Below, piece by piece: positions 5,623-8,080 of a stretch of 8,080 nucleotides of DNA. The translations under genes and the position numbers were made by a program. The first letter of the stretch is position 1, and the number at the start of each line of letters is the position of its first letter. Below the pieces are notes generated by a model, which made no database searches, was not told the DNA's origin, and was given only the letters and a program-made list of their open reading frames with translations. This stretch comes from Elusimicrobiales bacterium (GTDB taxonomy: Bacteria > Elusimicrobiota > Elusimicrobia > Elusimicrobiales > Elusimicrobiaceae), in the NCBI GenBank assembly GCA_030540535.1, contig JAUNWB010000052.1:1-8080 (forward strand), in the 5' to 3' direction.

Positions 5623-6786
5623 ATGACCGAAAAAACATTAAGAAAAGGCAACGAAGCTCTGGCCGAAGGCGCCATCCGCGCCGGGGCCCGCTTTTTTGCC
5701 GGTTATCCCATCACCCCGCAGAACGAAGTGCCGGAATATATGTCCGCCTATATGGCCGACAACGGCGGCGCGTTTGTGCAGGCCGAAAGCGAAGTGGCCG
5801 CCATCAACATGGTTTACGGTGCGGCGGCTACCGGCACGCGCAGCATGACTTCGTCTTCCTCCCCGGGTATCAGCTTAAAGCAGGAAGGTATCACCTATTT
5901 GGCCAGCGCGGATTTGCCGTGCTTAATCGTTAACGTCATGCGCGGCGGGCCCGGCCTTGGCAGTATTGCGGGTGCGCAGGGCGATTATTTCCAGGCCACG
6001 CGCGGCGGCGGCAACGGGGACTATCACGTCATTGTGCTGGCGCCGAACTCGGTGGAAGAGCTGGGCAATTTCCCCAAACTCGGTTTTGAACTGGCCGAAA
6101 AATACCGCATGCCCTGCATGATTTTGGCCGACGGCATTTTGGGCCAGATGATGGAAAGCATGTCTTTTAATTTCGACCCGATTGACCCCAACAAACTGGG
6201 TAAATTCGACTGGGCCGTGGATATCCACAAAAACGGCCGCGCCAAAAGCAAAGTGTTTTCCTACAAGGGCGATAATTTAATCGCCGATGTGGTGGAACGC
6301 TCCAAACGCTACGGTTTAATCGAAAAGACCGAAGCCCGCTGGGAAGAACGCAACGCCGAAGACTGCGACGTCCTTTTGGTGGCGTACGGCTTGTCTTCCC
6401 GCGCGTGCTTGGAAGCCGTCAACAAAGCCAAAGAAGAAGGCTTGAAAGTGGGTCTGTTCCGCCCGATTACGCTGTGGCCGTTCCCGTCCAAACGTTTGGA
6501 AGAACTGGCTTCCAAAGCCAAAGCCGTGCTGAGCGTGGAGCAGAGCCTCGGCCAGCTGGTGCAGGACGTAAAACTGGCGGTCAACGGCAAAACGCCCGTC
6601 TATTTGAATGCTTACCCCGCCGGCGGCCAGCCGGACGGCAACACGATCCTCACCGCCGTTCGCTCTTGTCTGAACGGCAGCAAAGAAGGCCTGTTCGACA
6701 TCCAGGAACACGCCGAAGGATTCTCCTACGACTGCAAGCGCGACACGTCCATCGGCATGCAGGGCGACTTAAAAGGAGGCAACTAA
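5623..6786 (+). CDS. vorB: 2-oxoacid:ferredoxin oxidoreductase alpha subunit (VorB/KorA family)
   Basis: A 387-residue subunit that, with beta, forms the thiamine-diphosphate enzyme core oxidising a 2-oxoacid with CoA to acyl-CoA, CO2 and reduced ferredoxin in the cytoplasm. The N-terminal pyrimidine-binding domain (about 1-235) shows GYPITPQNE (27-35), QAESEVAAIN (53-62) with Glu57 as the probable cofactor-activating acid, TSSSSPGISL (76-85), and RGGPGLG (107-113). The C-terminal domain (about 245-350) has VLLVAYGLSSR and LFRPITLWPFP, as in pyruvate oxidoreductase domain II. Length and motifs fit the stand-alone VorB/KorA type rather than fused pyruvate oxidoreductases. The start follows AAGGA (5608-5612) with 10-base spacing. 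The beta gene begins 3 bases after the stop, and its AGGAGG lies inside the alpha tail. Substrate is open between branched-chain 2-oxoacids and 2-oxoglutarate; the symbol follows the family. Confidence 0.9.
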   Translation: MTEKTLRKGNEALAEGAIRAGARFFAGYPITPQNEVPEYMSAYMADNGGAFVQAESEVAAINMVYGAAATGTRSMTSSSSPGISLKQEGITYLASADLPCLIVNVMRGGPGLGSIAGAQGDYFQATRGGGNGDYHVIVLAPNSVEELGNFPKLGFELAEKYRMPCMILADGILGQMMESMSFNFDPIDPNKLGKFDWAVDIHKNGRAKSKVFSYKGDNLIADVVERSKRYGLIEKTEARWEERNAEDCDVLLVAYGLSSRACLEAVNKAKEEGLKVGLFRPITLWPFPSKRLEELASKAKAVLSVEQSLGQLVQDVKLAVNGKTPVYLNAYPAGGQPDGNTILTAVRSCLNGSKEGLFDIQEHAEGFSYDCKRDTSIGMQGDLKGGN

Positions 6787-6789
6787 TTT

Positions 6790-7533
6790 ATGACTATTCT
6801 CGCTAAAAAACCGCAAAGCATGACCGATAAGCCCATGCACTACTGCCCCGGCTGCGGCCATGGGATTGTACACCGCTTGATGGGCGAAACGTTTGACGAA
6901 CTGAACATCGCGGACCGCGTAATCGGCGTGGCCCCGGTGGGCTGTGCGGTATTCGCCGACGATTACTTTACCTGCGACACGGTGCAGGGCGCGCATGGCC
7001 GCGGCCCGGCCATCGCTACGGGTATTAAACGCTGTAAACCCGGCGCCATTGTATTTTCGTACCAGGGAGACGGCGATTTGGCTTCCATTGGTATGGCGGA
7101 AATCGTACACGCCGCCGTCCGCAGCGAAAACATTACCGTCATTTTTATCAATAACGCCATTTACGGGATGACCGGCGGCCAAATGGCGCCGACGACGCTC
7201 GTCGGCCAGGTGGCCACCACCGCCCCCAAAGGGCGCGACCCCAAACTGCAGGGCTGGCCGATTAATATGTGCGAAATGCTCGCGCAGATTACCGGCGCCA
7301 AATACTTGGAACGCGTGGCCGTAGATACGCCCCAAAACGTAATGAAAGCCAAAAAAGCCATTAAAAAAGCGTTTGAAAACCAGGTCAAAGGCGTTGGGTT
7401 TTCGATGGTGGAAGTGTTATCCCAGTGTCCGACCAACTGGCACGCCAATGTGCCCCAGGCTCTGGAATTTGTGCGCACCAAAATGATGCCGCAATATCCG
7501 CTGGGTGTATTTAAAGACGAGGGGGCCAACTAA
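6790..7533 (+). CDS. 2-oxoacid:ferredoxin oxidoreductase beta subunit (TPP-binding)
   Basis: A 247-residue thiamine-diphosphate-binding subunit of the same enzyme. Motifs in order are CPGCGH (19-24) and VGCA (50-53), the TPP/magnesium motif GDGDLASIG (93-101) ending in FINNAIYGMTGGQ (119-131), and SQCPTNW (211-217). Cys19, Cys22, Cys52 and Cys213 are the likely ligands of the single 4Fe-4S cluster found in this subunit family. Length is normal for KorB/VorA-type beta subunits. Translation is supported by AAGGAGG (6773-6779), 10 bases before the ATG and within the end of the alpha gene. The stop TAA shares its last base with the ATG of the gamma gene, which points to coupled translation and equal subunit amounts. 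Confidence 0.92.
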   Translation: MTILAKKPQSMTDKPMHYCPGCGHGIVHRLMGETFDELNIADRVIGVAPVGCAVFADDYFTCDTVQGAHGRGPAIATGIKRCKPGAIVFSYQGDGDLASIGMAEIVHAAVRSENITVIFINNAIYGMTGGQMAPTTLVGQVATTAPKGRDPKLQGWPINMCEMLAQITGAKYLERVAVDTPQNVMKAKKAIKKAFENQVKGVGFSMVEVLSQCPTNWHANVPQALEFVRTKMMPQYPLGVFKDEGAN

Positions 7534-8066
7534 TGTACCAAGGTATCAGAATCGCCGGCTTCGGCGGACAGGGCGTTATTTCCGCGGGTATTTTGCTCGC
7601 GCAGGCGGGCGTGGAAGATAAAAAGAACGCCAGCTGGCTTCCGTCTTATGGCCCCGAAATGCGCGGCGGTACGGCCAACTGCTCGGTAGTGGTGACGGAC
7701 GGCGAAGTATATACGCCGATCGTGTCTGCGCCGGATACGGTTATCGTGATGAAAGAGCCGTCGCTGCCCAAGTTCGAGCCGCTCCTTAAAAAAGGCGGGC
7801 TTATGATTATTAACAGCTCGCTGATTAACTCCCGCCCGACGCGCACGGATATTAAGGTCGTGTGCGTGCCGTGCAATCAAATTGCCGAAGGGTTGGGGAT
7901 GGACCGCATCGCCAACTTGGTGGCGTTGGGTGCGTTTATTAAGCTGACGGGCGCGGTGACGTTAGAGAGCGTGGCCGACGCGATGAAGAAAGTGTATAAA
8001 CGTGCGAAACCCGAGATGTTGGAGCTGAACAAGAAGGCGCTCCAAGCGGGCTTTGACGCGGTATAA
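7533..8066 (+). CDS. 2-oxoacid:ferredoxin oxidoreductase gamma subunit
   Basis: A 177-residue gamma subunit of the POR/KOR catalytic-domain family, needed with alpha and beta for the CoA-dependent reaction. It begins with the typical RIAGFGGQGV (residues 6-15), followed by WLPSYGPEMRGGTANCSV (35-52), the hallmark of this subunit. DTVIVMKEPSLPKF (68-81) and the C-terminal helix pattern NLVALGAFIKLTGAV (128-142) also fit. Length is normal. The ATG overlaps the beta stop by one base (TAATG) and is preceded by GAGGGGG (7519-7525) at 7-base spacing. The gene ends 14 bases before the window edge. No terminator is visible in that remainder, so the operon could continue. Confidence 0.92.
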   Translation: MYQGIRIAGFGGQGVISAGILLAQAGVEDKKNASWLPSYGPEMRGGTANCSVVVTDGEVYTPIVSAPDTVIVMKEPSLPKFEPLLKKGGLMIINSSLINSRPTRTDIKVVCVPCNQIAEGLGMDRIANLVALGAFIKLTGAVTLESVADAMKKVYKRAKPEMLELNKKALQAGFDAV

Positions 8067-8080
8067 AGGCTGATATTAAC

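Noticed and set aside
6769..7335. 188-codon minus-strand open frame
   Set aside because: It is antisense to the beta subunit, whose TPP and cysteine motifs are intact. The antisense translation shows no family features.

Overview
The window (8,080 bases, GC slightly above half by eye) looks like the chromosome of a Gram-negative-type anaerobic bacterium. Two things suggest this: an AsmA-like envelope protein, which implies a diderm cell, and a complete four-subunit ferredoxin-linked 2-oxoacid oxidoreductase, typical of amino-acid-fermenting anaerobes. The mix of genes and the codon style would fit a gut member of Elusimicrobiota, but no marker here proves that, so the taxonomic guess is low to moderate confidence.

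Region 1 (about 1-4793, plus strand) is a tightly packed operon that enters from the left edge. It holds the possible tail of an upstream gene, a small polytopic membrane protein with an HExxH zinc motif (M50-like), a 766-residue AsmA-like envelope protein, an orotate phosphoribosyltransferase-like enzyme (pyrE) with an unusual PRPP loop, and an RlmI-type 23S rRNA cytosine methyltransferase. Neighbouring genes overlap or lie 3-4 bases apart, so they are probably co-transcribed. A perfect 15-bp hairpin with a GAAA loop follows the last gene.

Region 2 (about 4794-5393) carries no convincing protein gene. It contains the hairpin, about 240 bases of unexplained sequence, and a tRNA-Phe(GAA) gene on the minus strand with its own promoter and a strong intrinsic terminator. 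On the plus strand it contains the promoter and leader of the next operon. That leader has a stem-loop directly in front of the first ribosome binding site.

Region 3 (5394-8066, plus strand) is a delta-alpha-beta-gamma operon for a Kor/Vor-type 2-oxoacid:ferredoxin oxidoreductase. The delta subunit carries two 4Fe-4S clusters. Alpha and beta form the thiamine-diphosphate catalytic core, and gamma completes the CoA-dependent enzyme. It would convert a 2-oxoacid (branched-chain 2-oxoacid or 2-oxoglutarate) plus CoA into acyl-CoA, CO2 and reduced ferredoxin. The substrate cannot be settled from sequence alone.

Most of the window is ordinary metabolism and housekeeping. The points worth a second look are the non-canonical OPRT loops, the HExxH membrane protein coupled to an AsmA-like protein, the 4859-5100 intergenic block with its hairpin, and the structured leader of the oxidoreductase operon. 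I saw no mobile element, CRISPR array or clearly new system.
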